DNA of 64,000 nt from Paratinospora sagittata (lineage: Eukaryota; Streptophyta; Magnoliopsida; Ranunculales; Menispermaceae), in assembly GCA_035771175.1 (NCBI GenBank), contig CM069592.1, forward strand, positions 42,436,495-42,500,494, given 5' to 3'. The position numbers were made by a program, and so were the translations under genes. Shown here one piece after another: positions 62,656-64,000 of this stretch; position 1 is the stretch's first letter; every line of letters begins with the position of its first letter. The notes under the pieces were generated by a model. That model did not search any database, had not been told where the DNA came from, and worked only from the letters and a program-made list of their open reading frames with translations.

Positions 62656-64000
62656 TAATCCAAACGAGACTTTCGTCTACTAATATAAACAAATTCGAAT
62701 TTTCAGCACAAATGCAAGTTTCGTGTGCTTATATAAACAAATTCAAAGTTCTCAACTTAAATGGAACTTTCGTGTGCTCATATAAGGAAATTCAAAGTTT
62801 TCACTCATAATGAAATTATCATGTGCCAATATAAAAAATTTATGAATTTTACACTCGATCAAAATTTCGTGTGCTTATATACACAAACTCATAATTTTTA
62901 TTCCAAGTCAGTTTCGTGTACTAATATAAACAAATTTGCAATCTAAAAGGGGACTTTCATGTGCTTTTATAAGCAAAATAAAAGTTTTTATCCCAAATGA
63001 GACTTTTATGTGCTAGTATGAACAAATTGACAATGATCACTAAATATGAAATTTTAATGTGCAATAAACAAATCCACGATCTTACACTAAATCAGAATTT
63101 TGTGTGCTTATATACACAAACTCATATTTTTAATCCAAACGAGACTTTCGTCTACTAATATAAAAAAAATTCGCATTTTTCACCTCAAATACAAGTTTCG
63201 TGTGCTTATATAAACAAATTCAAAATTCTCACGCTTAATGGGACTTTTGTATGCTTATATAAGCAAATTCAAAGTTTTTGCCCCAAATGAGATTTTCATG
63301 CACTAATATAAACAAATTGATAGTTTTCACTCAAAATGAAATTTTCATGTGTTAATATGAAAAAAATTATGATTTTTACACTCAATCAGAATTTTGTGTG
63401 CTTATGTACACAAACTCATAATTTTTATTACAAACGAGACTTTTGTGTACTAACATAAACAAATTCACAATTTTCACCTCAAATGCAAGTTTCGTGTGAT
63501 TATATAAACAAATTCAAAATTCACACCCTAAATGGGACTTTCTTGTGCTTATATAAAAAAATTCAAAGTTTTTTACCCCAAATAAGACTTTCATGCGATA
63601 ATATAAACAAATTGAAAATTTCTAGTCAAATGAAATTTTCATTCGCTAACATAAACAAATTTATGATTTTTACACTCAATTAGAATTTTGTGTGCTTATA
63701 TACAAAAACTCATAATTTTTAATCCAAACGAGACTTTCGTCTACTAATATAAAAAAATTCGCATTTTTCACCTCAAATACAAGTTTTGTGTGCTTATATA
63801 AACAAATTCAAAATTCTCACGCTTAATGGGACTTTTGTATGCTTATATAAGCAAATTCAAAGTTTTTGCCCCAAATGAGATTTTCATGCACTAATATAAA
63901 CAAATTGATAGTTTTCACTCAAAATGAAATTTTCATGTGTTAATATGAAAAAAATTATGATTTTTACACTCAATCAGAATTTTGTGTGCTTATGTACACA
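62656..64000. repeat. satellite array block 4, runs off the window
   Basis: Continuation of the array after the LINE. The 589-bp period is clear here: AATCCAAAC at 63132 and 63721, with the 63721-64000 stretch nearly identical to 63132-63411. The array therefore extends beyond the window. Confidence 0.95.

Noticed and set aside
51231..63683. Many short frames in the satellite (for example 51231-51458, 52159-52362, 62761-62946, 63483-63683) encoding similar peptides rich in INKF/FLCLYK words
   Set aside because: They are translations of the tandem monomer. The period of 49 is not a multiple of three, the frames are short and broken, and no conserved start or protein family is present.
1..64000. 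tRNA, rRNA, CRISPR or bacterial-type operon
   Set aside because: I looked for tRNA B-box patterns, regular spacer arrays and Shine-Dalgarno-led gene strings and saw none; the only tRNA-related signal is the LTR primer-binding site at 50002-50013.

Overview
This is nuclear DNA from a flowering plant, most likely a eudicot. Genes have many short introns with AT-rich intergenic DNA. The protein families are plant types: PPR-DYW, HAK/KUP potassium transporter, DUF761, IDD zinc finger, GPI-anchored lipid-transfer protein and HYDRA1 sterol isomerase. The transposons are also plant types (L1-type LINE, Ty3/gypsy, hAT and PIF/Harbinger derivatives, a TRIM-like element). I cannot name the species. No bacterial, phage or CRISPR content was seen.

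Layout. 1-395 is the 3' end of a PPR-DYW RNA-editing gene. 3833-9494 is one arm of an inverted duplication carrying a nine-exon HAK5-type K+ transporter on the + strand. 9.9-11.0 kb holds a dead PIF/Harbinger transposase and a MITE. Then come a coiled-coil protein of the At5g41620 family (12965-15354, -), two divergent DUF761 genes (18108-18698, -; 23326-23958, +), the sterol isomerase HYD1/EBP (25867-28493, -), a TRIM-like element with a nested hAT MITE (28.9-30.0 kb), an IDD C2H2 transcription factor (33313-35438, -) and a DUF716/TMEM45 membrane protein (38773-39675, -). 40143-45643 is the second arm, in opposite orientation, with a second intact nine-exon HAK5 copy. An LTPG-type gene (47155-47803, -) is the last intact gene.

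From about 48 kb the window is repeat-dominated: a hAT MITE with a perfect 8-bp target duplication, an internally deleted LTR element, and a PPR pseudogene cut at both ends. From about 51.09 kb to the right edge there is a satellite array built from a roughly 49-bp monomer. It is organised as 6-mers (about 295 bp) and alternating 12-mers (589 bp). The array is broken by an LTR-like insert, by pieces of a chromodomain-type gypsy element in permuted order, and by a 2-kb 5'-truncated L1-type LINE with a 17-bp target duplication.

The genes do not form an operon-like unit; they are independent plant loci. The two HAK5 copies lie tail-to-tail, about 31 kb apart. Both keep every splice site and full reading frames (819 and 821 codons before the stop). 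They differ at roughly 22 residues by eye, and part of their distal upstream DNA no longer matches. I found no convincing new enzymatic or defence system. The most unusual structures are the satellite with its embedded retrotransposon pieces and the inverted transporter duplication.
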